64,000 nucleotides of DNA from Euwallacea fornicatus (Eukaryota; Arthropoda; Insecta; Coleoptera; Curculionidae). The notes under the pieces are model-generated. The model had not been told where the DNA came from. It searched no databases and saw only the letters and a program-made list of their open reading frames with translations. Both the position numbers and the translations under genes were made by a program. Positions within the stretch are counted from its first letter, which is position 1. Each line of letters begins with the position of its first letter. The stretch covers positions 5,022,001-5,086,000 of the forward strand of contig NC_089548.1 in the NCBI RefSeq assembly GCF_040115645.1, given 5' to 3'. Shown here in pieces: positions 11,075 through 22,394 of the stretch.

Positions 11075-11590
11075 TTACCAGTACCAACCATATCCATGAT
11101 GCAGTCCATAGCCCAAGGACACATAGGGGTAATGCCCATAGTACCCACCTCCGTAGTGCCCTAAAGGAAACATACAGTTACAGTCATATTTTAGCTTCAA
11201 TAGGAAAAGCTCGAAGCTTTAAAGTACGTTGCCACATAATCATAAAATTTCTCTACCCAAAATCATCCTGAAGACGATGAAGATTATTAAATACTTTACC
11301 GTAAGGATAATGTCCAAAACTGTAGGGATAATAACTCCCAAAGCCATAACCGAATCCTCCATAAGCTCCTCTTTTCGTTTTCGTCGAAGATGAGGCGTCG
11401 ACATTCTCCACATTTTCCGGTGCAGGTACCAGTTCTACAGCTTCTTCATTTTCTTTGGGCGAGGGCTTGGACATTACGAAGCCCACGCATAGCAAAACGA
11501 CAATGACGCAGATCTAATTTTCCATAAAAATCACCTTAAGTTATACCATTCACAATATTTGAATTCGACACTCACCGAGTATCTTCTCAT
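11075..11590 (-). CDS. secreted Gly/Tyr/His-rich peptide precursor, three exons
   Basis: Exons 11590-11576, 11513-11300 and 11160-11075 join in frame to 104 residues plus TAA. Splice sites are canonical: TCG|GTGAGT; TTAG|ATCTGC; TACG|GTAAAG; CTTTAG|GGCAC. Residues 1-20 are a signal peptide (MRRYSICVIVVLLCVGFVMS). Residues 21-53 form an acidic, Pro/Glu/Val-rich spacer ending in TKTKR, a dibasic cleavage site. Residues 54-104 are a 51-residue tail made almost only of Gly, Tyr, His, Phe, Pro and Ser, with GHYPYG and GHYPYV repeats and ending GYGWYW. It has no cysteines after the signal peptide. The layout is that of a processed secreted peptide: neuropeptide-like precursor, glycine-rich antimicrobial or cuticle/silk-type protein. 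I cannot choose between these. The start is supported by the signal peptide and the upstream TATA/initiator pair. Confidence 0.85.
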
Positions 11591-11631
11591 TTTGAGGTAA
11601 ATTGACTAGTTTCGATGATGAGACGATCGAT

Positions 11632-11668
11632 AACTGATTTCGAATTGAATTGCGACTGCGTTTTTATA
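11632..11668 (-). promoter_or_regulatory. core promoter of the peptide gene (TATA box and initiator)
   Basis: On the minus strand TATAAAAA occupies 11668-11661 and an arthropod initiator TCAGTT lies at 11637-11632. The TATA start is 33 bp upstream of the likely +1 A (11635). The predicted 5' leader is about 45 bases before ATG 11590. Sequence and spacing are close to textbook for insect TATA promoters. Confidence 0.65.
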
Positions 11669-12966
11669 TGGTTGGCAGAAAATGTACACTAACCCTGTAT
11701 CAAGGTCTTGGTATGGTGCACGAAGGAAATTATGACCGTACCATTGTTGGGTTAAGGTTGAAGCGATCGACTGGGTTCCTACCGCTTGTCAGATTCATAT
11801 TTGTGATCTACAAAGTCCTTCGGGAGATTTTTCGATCAGTGTCCGTACTTCAAGTTGGATGATTTCGGCCATGTTACTTTAACCTTTGTGTCGGAGAGGC
11901 GCAATCCAAAAGCAGCTACAGCAGGGAGATCACGCTCACGAGACATGTGAACCAAGGGCTTTTATGGAAATTTGACACGATGGGAAGGGCCTGTTGAGTT
12001 TTTTTTTATTTCCATGGAAATTTGCGTCTAGATGAAGTTCGTAGTATCTAGGTTTCTTGGGCTTAATGTGTCTGACATGTTGAACGGGCAATATCACATT
12101 AAAAATTAGCCTTGGAAAATACAAATACCTTAAGGGTTGTTAGGCATTTTTTTCCATTAAAAAATCCCTTTTTTTGTTTCATATTTTTATCGTTTTGTCC
12201 TTGCTTCGGAGATATGTACATTTTTAAATTCGAATATCTCAAACATAATCAAAATTTAAATATCCAAGGTAGGTAAATCATTTGTTGCCAAGGGCTTTAA
12301 AGAACTTGATATGGATTGAAACAATCAGATCACTGCCTCCTGAAAGCTCAAATTACCCCTGAACCAATAGGGATATAGGCGATAGGGAAGGAATAGGCAT
12401 CAATTAGGTCCTTGGCACATATTCATATCGTTCTGCGGACGGTAATTTTGTGGTTTTCTGAACAAGGCCCTTTTTGCATGCCGGCAATAAAATACGACGG
12501 TCTGTTTTCTCAGTACTGGTAGTACGGCTAACGAGTCATTTCCTCAGTTCGTTAATACCAAATTTAAGATCAGTTGATTTATGAGTTAATTTGGCAACAT
12601 TCGGCAGAGCCATTTCAAGATTTTTGCAGGTAACAAACATCTCAGAATTTCTTTGCTGAATTTTTGTTTGAAAGTCCAATGAAACTTAATAAAATGAAGA
12701 GATCGGGGAGCTGAACGCTCACTTTTCCAAGTTTTGACAAACATTTTTATCTCGAACTTTCTGAGTTTTATTTAGTTTCCAGTGGCTCAAGTTTTCTTAA
12801 TATAAAAACAGTTATTACACATATTGGTTGAAAAATATCTATCTTTTTTAGGAAGATTGATTATAACGTTGTTCGAACACCTCTTATTTTATATTTTATT
12901 ATCGCCCTTGGAATGAAACGTTTTAAGGCAATTTTAATTGCGTTCCGTAGCATTTAAAATCACACG
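11669..12966. other. gene-free stretch
   Basis: Sequence upstream of the peptide gene, running to the inverted-repeat element at 12969. Stops occur in all frames and no domain or repeat match was seen. Confidence 0.4.
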
Positions 12967-12968
12967 TA

Positions 12969-13733
12969 CAGTGTCTTGCACTGGTGCGTCAGGCTTCCTT
13001 AACTTCCATAACAACAAAGTTAACGATTTGTTTCTACCGCAGGATTACTCAGCGCGTAAAAGCGAAATTATTTTCTGATGTACAAGATGACCCCAGAAAG
13101 CGTGACGATATATATGACCTAAATCTAAGGGCCAATTTTCGAGAACTCAGAGATGGCAGGCTTCAGGGGCAGGGTAAAGTAGACAAAGATTGTAGATTTT
13201 TGAATTTTGTACAGGATGCCGGTGGGAAAATTGGGGCTTTCCATTTGAAACAAGCAAGTTGTTGAGGCTTGAAATCGTGCTTCTTCGGACGCCCACTTCT
13301 GCGGCTGCGGAGGACTTTTCCAAAATCGAAACGCATCAGAAGGTAGCTGGTTAGGCCCTCTTCGAGCCCCAGAGGCCTGATTCCAGAACCCAAGGCGGTT
13401 AGTGCACGATACCGATTTGCGTGGATCCTTGCAGCTGTCAAATTTTTCACGTTTTCCTGAGTATCTCGGAAACAGTAGATTTGAAAGACGGGGCCCCTTA
13501 CACTAACTGAGCTTAAAATTTGACGAGAAACCCGAAAACGACAAAAACATTGGGGGGTTCCCTTTAGAATAACTGAAGTTGTATATCGTCGCACTTTGCG
13601 GGGTCACCCTGTACTTGAGAACATAATTTCTGGAAATACGCTTTTACGTGCTGTGCAATCCTACAGAAGAAAAAATTGTTAACTTCAATGGTACGGAAGC
13701 TAAAGAAGCCTGTCGCACCGTTGCAGGACCCTG
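12969..13733. repeat. long-inverted-repeat element, copy A
   Basis: The left arm starts CAGTGTCTTGCACTGGTGCG. The reverse complement of the right arm starts CAGGGTCCTGCAACGGTGCG. The arms stay alignable for about 150 bp each (shared CAGGCTTC, TTAAC, GCGTAAAAGCG and a second inner GGTGACCCC or GATGACCCC block). TA lies outside both ends (12967-12968 and 13734-13735). The minus-strand frame at 13594-13163 lies inside and has no transposase motif. The same family occurs at 50165. Non-autonomous DNA transposon is the best reading. Confidence 0.75.
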
Positions 13734-13735
13734 TA

Positions 13736-16700
13736 TATAACATTAATGAGCGTTTTCACATGTCTTTTACCGAAATGCTTGAAGTTTTTCACGCACTCGT
13801 CGACCTCTTCCACCTTGAGAAACCATCGGAACGTATCAGAAATTTTCAGAAGCATATTGTCACTGCATTCACACAAAAAGATAATTGATACTTGGATGGC
13901 CATCACGTGAGTTTATTAATTGTTCAGTTAGTAAGATTGGAAATGAAGAAACCTACTTATTACCTGAATCAGAACCGTATGAATAAATAATAGCCGCGTC
14001 CGAGGGCAACAATGGACGCGAACTCTTCGAAGGAGATTTTTTATTGGGAAACAATAATTGGTATTTATTAATAAAAATAATCTTAATTTACATGGTACCG
14101 AAGATAATGGCCGCGAAAGTAGTCGTAAACACGGGAATATTTGCATTGAAATTAGGTGCGTGCATCAAGGGAAATGATTCGACAGTTTCGAATCGAGATG
14201 TAAATGAAATGATGAAAACGTTCTCGGTCCTTCATCGTTTAATTTTTGCAGTGGAATTTTAACAATAATTAAAAAATTCAAAAACATCATAGATTTGTGA
14301 AACTTCGACGGTTTAAGCTTCAGTTGCCGTTTGCGGAGTTGCGGCGACGCGTGTAATTATGAAATGATTATAGAGCTAGGTAAATTGCACAGAGTTACCA
14401 GGGGTGATTCCCCCAAACTTATTATTGTTCCTAATCAAAATTCTCGGAATTTAATTTCAGGATAAAATAATAGCACAGAATTAACGTTTCAACGTTATTT
14501 CCATATCAAACAAATTTGCTTCCGTTTTCGAAATCGACTTAATAACATCTAATGGCGCATAATTACCCATAAACATTTACCAACACATTGCGTGTAAGTG
14601 GGCTAATAGTGCTGGTTATTTTCACGATTCAAGTGGGGCACGTTAACATTGATGTTGTCACCCATAGCTAATCTTCTATCAATCGTTTTCTTCGCGTAAG
14701 CTCTCCTCATTGCATCGTTTATAAACTATTTAACAGACCTAGAGAAGACCGTGAGGCCTTCGACGCCTGAAGATGAATGGCGTTTAATTAAATTCGGCCA
14801 ATCCACAAAAATCATCTCGACGTTCTATTCTACCAAATCGGAATCCCCTCAAGGTGGAGGACTACAACGGAATAAAAGGATTAAGCGAAATGCCTGAATA
14901 ATTTCAAATTAATTCGCGAAAAATTTCATTAAGGTGTCAAACGTTTCCAACACGGGTTCGAAACAATGAAGAAGCCTTCCAATGATGACTGGCCTTTTCC
15001 CGATCAATAGAATAGACCTTAAAGTGTGAAAATGAGATTCTTATTTTAATTAGATTAATTAGAGACGCATGCGATGTAATTAGGCGTAATTTTCAGTATG
15101 GTCTACGTACGTGCAAAAACACCTCGATGGACGATGGTAGTATTCGACCTGCGCGGAGGGAATCCGGCTTGCGCAGAGAGGGTATAAACTGGCAGCGACA
15201 ACTTCCTGGACTCGATGGTACGGCCGGCTCACGGGAGGCTGCTGATGGGCTCGGGTGTAGATTCACCCTGAAATCGCTTATTGGTGATGTAGGTGAGCCA
15301 AGGTGCCACGAAAAAGCAACGGAGTGTCTGAACTCATCTTGTTTTTCATCAACAAAGTAAGAAACGAAATCGGTCAAATCGGCGATCGGGCATAAAGTTA
15401 TTTTCGCCCTCCCTCTCCGAAACGTCGATATTTAAACAGGAATTCGCATTACTACATAAGAATTCAATTTCCATACTATCCACCCCGTTATCGCGTAGCA
15501 CATCAACAGTTTAATTTACTGTTAAATAGAGCCACCCTCGTTAACATCAAATCTAAGGAGGATGATCCGTGATTAATTGCAGAGATCGGTCTTGGGAAGA
15601 TAAAATCTATCTGCAGAGCGCAAAGGGAGCGAATTAAAAAAAAAATAATTGCGAAATGACATATATTTGACGGGAAATAAATTTTAAATTCCGTTTCACT
15701 GCCGGTGCGCGATGCGCGAATCCAGACTTGACCCTTATTTACAAGGGAAATTTTATCCATAATTTAGCGGCAGTTGCAACGGTCGTCGTAACGCAGCGTC
15801 TTCTGCCTTCCATCTTCAGGCAGAAAATAATCCGCGTTGAAGCTCGATTCCTCTACAGGGCGTTCCCGGACGACTGCACAACAAGAATTTCTTGGGCGAA
15901 AAAGACGTTTTAGGTAAACTTACTTATGTTCAATGTTGCTTTGTTTTGCCGCTGCAGGGCGCCAAAGTTCGCGAATAAAGTCGTTTTTTTCGAAATAATT
16001 AGCATGAGCTTTCATCGACTCCGCCTAATTTTTTAATTTCGGAGCTGACGTCGGAACGCGTAAATTTACGCGCTTTGACGGAATTTGCGGGTCCTCTTTT
16101 AATGCGCGGAAACCTTCAAAATGGAGCGAAAGTAAAAGTTTTTTTTTTGGTTGTCCTCCATATGGACGACTTAAATTTTCTCGCTGCCACTGGATCATTT
16201 TATTTAAAAACTTTTTCGTTTCTCGTAAAATTCTTATCAGACGCACAGTTTCTCCACAAACATTTTTTACGGTGCCTTGCGATCGATCACTATCGTGAAA
16301 ACAGTGTTGGAGAAATGGTCGACACGATGTCTAAAGGACAGATTAATTTTTTTAAATTAGTTTATTTAAGTATTGAGAAACTATGAACGTTTGTTATAGG
16401 AGTTTAAACAAAGTTTGTAGTTGTTTAGAATTACAACTTTTTTCACGTTTCCCTTCCAACTGACCAGCAGTGGTGAGTTCCAAGGCACCGTAAATAGTTT
16501 TTTTGCAGAGGGACTGTACGCCTGGCGAAAGCTTTCCAGGGAACGAAAAAGCTTCAAAGTGAAATAAGCTAGAGGCAGAGAAAAAATTTATGTCATTCAT
16601 AGAGGGAGTAACGAAAATACTAACTTCTATTTCCTAACCCCGTTCCAGGTTTAAACATTTCCACGCATTAAAAAAAGATCTTGTCCACGGCAATTCGTGC

Positions 16701-19139
16701 AGCAACTGTTAGTTCCAAAGCTAGTGAAAATCCATAAAAGCGGTTAGCAATCATTTCGAAAAAAACGATATTAACTTGAGAACTTCAACGCCCTGTAGCG
16801 GCGAAACGAAGCAACATTGGACGTGACCGGGTTCGTCTAAAACGCCTTATTTTTGCAAAGGAAACTTTTGGTTGTAGTCATTTCAGGAATACCTTGTATG
16901 TCTTCGGCAATGATCAACAAGAAAACATTTGGCGTGTCGGCTCTGGATGAACCGTCACGTGATCAACCAGTTTGGACGAACCCGTGAGTATGAATTGTCT
17001 CGAAGGAGGCGTCGTTTCCAAACCGGCAGAAAATTACCTGCTCGGTGGGCATACTGAATGGAAAAAGAGCAAGTAGGTGAATTCCGTTGGTGTGAGGGTG
17101 TTCCAGAAGAATAATTATAAGCGAAGGGGCCTAATTTTAGATCGTAAGAAATTGGGACTGACGTGCCAAATTTGCTAGAGAATGACGCGATTTCTCGAGA
17201 CACCTCCCATGAACAATGCAGCCGAATTTGCACGATAAATATTCTCCATAGTTTTGCTGATCCCATGGAAGGATAAACTCGGATTAATTCGCGCGCGAAA
17301 CGTTTAAGAAAGTCATGGGCAAAAAAGCCATTTCGGTGTTCTGTCCGGATACCTTTAGATTTCAGTGTAATTCTTTATACAAATCGTCAAATTCTTAGCC
17401 ACGTTTTGCCGTCAGTTTAGTTTGTCCATTAACTGGACAATGCCGTAATACTCTCTTAGTCGTTTTAAACCTGTTAATATCCCCCAATGTTAGCCTCAGA
17501 AAGTCACACTGCAAGCCCAACTGAAACTCAAAAGAAGCATGTTTCGCCTAGCTATTTGCGGCTTCTACGCCCGCATCATCAAATTCGACGGAACATGAAT
17601 CGATGTTCATGGTGTGCATGATATTGAAGGCGCTCGCGAAATTTTAAAATATCCATGTTAGCTCGAAATAATGAGGTTCCATTTGCTTGTACGGGCATGA
17701 ACCATTAGCAGGCAACATTTTCTTCTCGTGAATCATCGGATATAGGGTTCAGAATCATTGAGTGCCAAAATCCAAAGAGTACCATACAAAAATCAGTAAT
17801 CTCCGTGGTTCTTGATTTCCCGGGCTTTCCTCGCGTGTCCAGGGCATTTCTCCTGCAATACTGGCTAAAGTGCGTACTTCTCTTATACGTGAGGACTTTA
17901 GGGCACTCGCCCGAAGAAGAGGATTTTCCGCGAAGTTATTTAAGGTCCCCTTAAGGGCATCCACATTACAACAAACAGTTGCCGTTTTAACTAGATTAAC
18001 GAAAAATGTGCAAAACACGAGCAACATCGCAGTTGCTTCTTGTATATGGTTCACATTCACCATCGTGTAGATCGCCCGAGGCAGGAGGAATATTATTAAG
18101 ATACAGAAGCAGGAAAACGCATAAAAGTTGTATAAAGTTTCTTGCTTCTCTGGTTTCCAAAACCCAAAATAAAAGAATAATCCAGCAGCTCTTTATGAAT
18201 TGGGCTCTTAGATCAAATTGCTTCGCGTCGGGCATAGTATACCGAGAGATTTGTAATGACGGTTTTTATGTAAAATGACTTTAGTGCAGAACTGTTTCAT
18301 CTGAAAAAAAAACCGATCTGGAAAGGTCGCGATCCTCGCAGTTCACATCGCCGTGCAGGTACCTAATCAAACTGTCCAGTTTTCAATTATAACGCGAAAT
18401 CGTTAAGGCGACGGCCACCAGCAATTTTCAATTATAAATCGGCATCTCGAGATCGATTCTTAATACAGTTTTTATTACTTTTGCCTACAAAACTTGAGAA
18501 ATGTGAAATAATCGATCCGTCTACGTGCACATTATCCGATTTTTATCTGGCACGTATCCATAAACTCGTGCATCAAAACGATTCACCCCCGTTTAATAAT
18601 GCAGCTTTTATGAACAGGAGGACTCCCCCGACGTTGCAGGTCGTAAAACTTAGAGTTTTACCCTATCAAAGGGAGGTCACAAGCGCACAGAAAGGAAATT
18701 AGAAAAGTTGTGACAACTAAGGAGAAATATTATTTCCTATTGTAATAGTTGCAAAGTGTTCAAATTTAAATGGGAAATCTTTTCGAGCCATGAAAACTTT
18801 AAGGCAAAAGTGGTAATAAAACCTTTGAAGGGTTTTCGCAGATTTAATCAAACCAAGAGAAAAATCTTATATCCTGCAACTGGTCGCAAAGTTTGAACTT
18901 TTCATGCTGGAACGATCCCAAACATCCACAGTACTTAAGCCAGACGTAAGTGTGCGATATACATTGCCTCAGAAGTTTTGAATCATCTGGATTATTGGAT
19001 ATTTTCTTACGTGGTAAAAAAAATCTATGAAACATTTATTTATCTACGGATTTCGATTAAAAATCAATTCGTTCCCGCTACCTTTAAATTTTAAACAATA
19101 ACGAAGGCGATTTTAGGAGTAAAAAAGAAATCAAAAACC
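13736..19139. other. 5.4-kb stretch without a recognised gene
   Basis: I found no conserved domain, splice chain or repeat partner. Overlapping short frames at 15093-15377, 16025-16386 and 17755-18278 lie on both strands and show no family motif. The minus frame at 18063-17755 has a run IREVRTLASIAGEM that faintly recalls retroelement polymerase-linked segments, but no catalytic motif accompanies it. Confidence 0.4.
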
Positions 19140-19330
19140 TGTATTTCCACCACTGGCGTCAATAAAAGGTTGAAACCGTTCAATGATTTGAACAGAGCTA
19201 TAAGATGCTGAGGAATATGCCGCCATTCTTCTGCAGCAGCAACAACAAGCTATCGGTTGGTTCTGGGAGGGTCTCTTCCAGGATTTCCAGCTTTGGAAAG
19301 TGCATTTGCAGCACGTTCTGCGATTGAAAA
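19140..19330 (-). pseudogene. Tc1-like transposase, C-terminal fragment
   Basis: The minus strand reads EEWRHIPQHLIALFKSLNGF. This matches the C-terminal helix region of Tc1-like enzymes (EEW-x-x-IPQ ... I-x-x-L-x-x-S). Frames shift within it and nothing upstream completes an enzyme. It is a short dead fragment. Confidence 0.5.
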
Positions 19331-21456
19331 TTTTTTTTTTTGTATTTTTTTTTCAATTTTCATTTCCTTCTAGAGTTGCGGCAGAGAGTGCAAGAAGTCA
19401 CGAATACGTTTAAACGCAATGAGAAAATTTCGCTTGATATTCGGAGACACTTTAAAATGTATTGGGGTTGGTGGTGGATAATTCCAACAGTTGGTTTGAA
19501 GTTTGCCATTATCACCATTACTGAAAATGTTTATTGTTATTTGTTGCTGTTTTTATTGATTTTTCGCACCTTTTAAGAATAGAAAAGCAACAGCAAAATG
19601 CATCGAACCTTCTAAATGCAAACTACTAAAAACCGATAGATTTAACAGAGGCCTAAATAAGAGAACATTTCCTCTGTAGAATTGAGCGTTTTTTTTTTCA
19701 ATTCTCGACTCGTTCTCAGTATTGTCCAATAGATAAAAAAAAAATTTAATTCACTAAAATGAAGCGTTCTCAAGAAGCAACGTTACATAAAGCATAAAAT
19801 TCGGAATTCACACACGAAAATACAAATTTTCAGACTTGTCCTATCCAAAACTTTTTTAATTATTTAAAAATTTCAGAATAAAATTCAAATTTTGAACACG
19901 CCGTATTTCTAAAACCAGCGACATTGGCACGAGTCATGCTGGGCCTGATCACAATGATTTGTTGTATAGTATCTGCAGTTCAGTTTTGGCCCATTCTTTC
20001 AGACGCACCCTGTATGTTTAATATTGGGTATGTGTCTGTTACGCCACCAGATCAGTGTACGAGCATTTCGCGTTGTTAGGAAACGGTTTTTTGTCAAACG
20101 CCTGTTTCTGCCTCAACTCGAGCGATTTTTTTACACATATTTTTACTACCCAGAGAGGGGATTTAATAGGGAAAATTCGAAGACCTTTAAGGTAATCTCA
20201 GCTCAATAAGTGAGGTGTAACAGAGAAACGCCGTTGAGTCCCTCTTCCCTGGGTTGAGACGACTCTTCGAGTCTTGCTCCTTAGTGGCTTTAGTTCAGTT
20301 ATTTCCATTATAGTGGGTAATTTGCACTAGCTGGAAAGTGGGACGGATTTCTCACATCTCTTCTCTTTTGTCCATCATATTTCTCTCTACCCAAAGACGT
20401 GTAATTCTTGAAATTTCAAAAGAGACTGTTTGCAGGAAAATTATCTTCAAAAGTTAGTTCAGGACTATTTCTTCTGTGCATTGGAGGAGACTCACTCAGT
20501 TTTTTTTTCACCTTTCTCCCCGTTTCAAAGTCCACAAACGGGTCCATAGTGATTTCTCTCCTCGATATCCTCCAAGGCTGAAGGTGTTTCTTTTCGGTTC
20601 GGTATGTTCGCGTTCTTGGAAACAGTTTGTAGTTCGTTCTCTTTTCTCTCCTGGGTGCCTTCCCAAGCTGAAAGTGTCTTTGCTTTTCCCCTCGTAACTC
20701 CATATTTCTGCGATCCGTACGGCTCCCACGAGTGTTGTCGGAAATATTCGGGTTAGGGTTTAGGTTCTCTTTTCGCCGTTGGCTTTGCCTTTAGGAAGTC
20801 GGTCTAACCTCAGTTAACCACAACCAATCTTCTTAGTGAAGTGACCTACGTACCTAAATCGAATGTATGAAAAGACTAAGAAATTACCTCTTGAAGATGG
20901 CAATTTCACACTGAATGAGGGTTAATTGGATTGGTAAATAGTGTCCATCTCTTTCCTGGAACTGACTTATGCTCAAAACCCCACGTGTGATATAATGAAC
21001 AACATCTTTCTGTAATTCACGTTTCTATGCTTTGGGCACTTCCAATTTTGCAGTATCAAGCGCCAAATAAAATCCCATTGAACTGTACACTTCTACTAAC
21101 ACGGACAATACAAATTTTATGCATACAGGGTGTCTCTCAGCTGAGTGCCCGTTAGAAGTATTTCGAGAACGACGAATGCTAAAAAATCACAATTTGGTAC
21201 GTAGAAGGTGAAAACATTGTACATCATTGCTTTTAACTTCAAATTTATAATTTTCTACAGGGTGGTCTGCAAAATAAATTGAACTAGGCCAATACAAAAA
21301 TGCCGAATAGCCATTTTCTTCCAATGAGACGCCTCATATTTTATTGCATGAGTTAAAAGGCCGTTTCGTTTTGCATTCAATCATGGGACATTTTTCTATT
21401 CTCACATAATACTAGTTTCGAGTTCTTTGAGTTTGAAATTTGTGGTGTGGTATATA
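19331..21456. other. gene-free stretch with orphan transposon ends
   Basis: No gene supported. Solitary transposon-end motifs occur near 20010 (CACCCTGTATG), 21125 (TACAGGGTGTCTCTCAGCTG) and 21257 (TACAGGGTGGTCTGC). Two ~32-bp direct repeats 80 bp apart (near 20569 and 20649) share AAGGCTGAAGGTGT or AAGCTGAAAGTGT followed by a CTTT-rich tract. The overlapping frames at 20416-20729 come from this low-complexity segment. Confidence 0.4.
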
Positions 21457-22161
21457 CGGGGTGTCTCATAAACATACCGACAAGCTTTCAGGAGGTGTAG
21501 TTTTAACGAGTATTTAGAATAAATAAATTTACGTTCGAAATCGCTTCGTTTCCAATATACAGGTTGTTTAATTTTTAATTAATTATTTTTTAATATTTCA
21601 AAAGCGGTTTGAGATACAGATATAAAATTCGGGATACGCCATGGAGGGATAAATGTGCACGTTCCTGAGCAAGTGGAATTTTTCCACTTACACCATTGGC
21701 ATCTGTGCAGCCCTTAATGGAATGTTTTTGATTTAAAAAAATTGGCGTGCCACTGACTTTTTTTTATACGAAGATTTTTTCATAATATTCCATCAATTCT
21801 TAATTTAAAAAAAGTCTCTTAGTGTTTTGTTGCTCGAGTAGCCGTTTTCGAGATTAAAAAAAAACTATTTCTCCTTCATGTGTCTATCAAAAAACCGGTA
21901 CAGTTTCTAAGTAAGATTTTTTAGAATTTTTTAGGAGAAATCAATTTTATTTTATTTTACTAGAGGTGGAGGACATGAAGACAAACAATTTTATGTCCGT
22001 ATGCCAAACCGTTTTTGAAATATCAAAAAAACTTTTACGAAGAATGAATCACCCTGTATTTTGGAAACGAAGCGATTTCTAACCTAACTTTATTCGTTCT
22101 AAATATTTTTTTTAGAGCTTCCATCCCCTAAAAGTTTGCCGGCGTGTTTCGAAACACCCTG
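21457..22161. repeat. non-coding element with ~200-bp inverted repeats
   Basis: The left arm starts CGGGGTGTCTCATAAACATA and the reverse complement of the right arm starts CAGGGTGTTTCGAAACACGC. Both arms carry GAAATCGCTTCGTTTCCAA, an inner ATACAGG block, and a TATTTCAAAA-CGGTTTG block in the same order and spacing. TA (within TATAC) borders both ends. There is no frame of note inside. The immediate flanks (GGTGTGGTATA and TATACACCACACC) are also inverted copies, so it may sit inside an older inverted-repeat element. It ends about 230 bp upstream of the oxidase gene. Confidence 0.75.
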
Positions 22162-22394
22162 TATACACCACACCATTTGTTTCCGAACATTTTCCTATCC
22201 GTAAATACACCCAGTCGAAAATCAACTAAAAGCGTCCTGTATAATCCCTCTCTGTTTCATTAAGTAGACTCGAACATTCATAAAACGATTGCCTCGTTTA
22301 TTAATAGAATAGAATAAACATAAACAGCCAAGCAACAAGTGATAAGTACGTGTATTCGGATTTTCAAGTGCGTAATGGAACTTTGTCGTCCAAG

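Noticed and set aside
13163..13594. 143-codon minus-strand frame
   Set aside because: It lies inside a long-inverted-repeat element; the homologous copy at 50352-50603 has a differently broken frame and no domain is visible.
17755..18063. IREVRTLASIAGEM in a minus-strand frame, faintly like a retroelement polymerase segment
   Set aside because: No YxDD-type motif, RNase H or integrase block accompanies it on either side.
22350..22394. Upstream extension of the oxidase frame by 15 codons
   Set aside because: It would need a GTG start; ATG 22395 has good context and begins directly with the FAD-binding fold, as in relatives.
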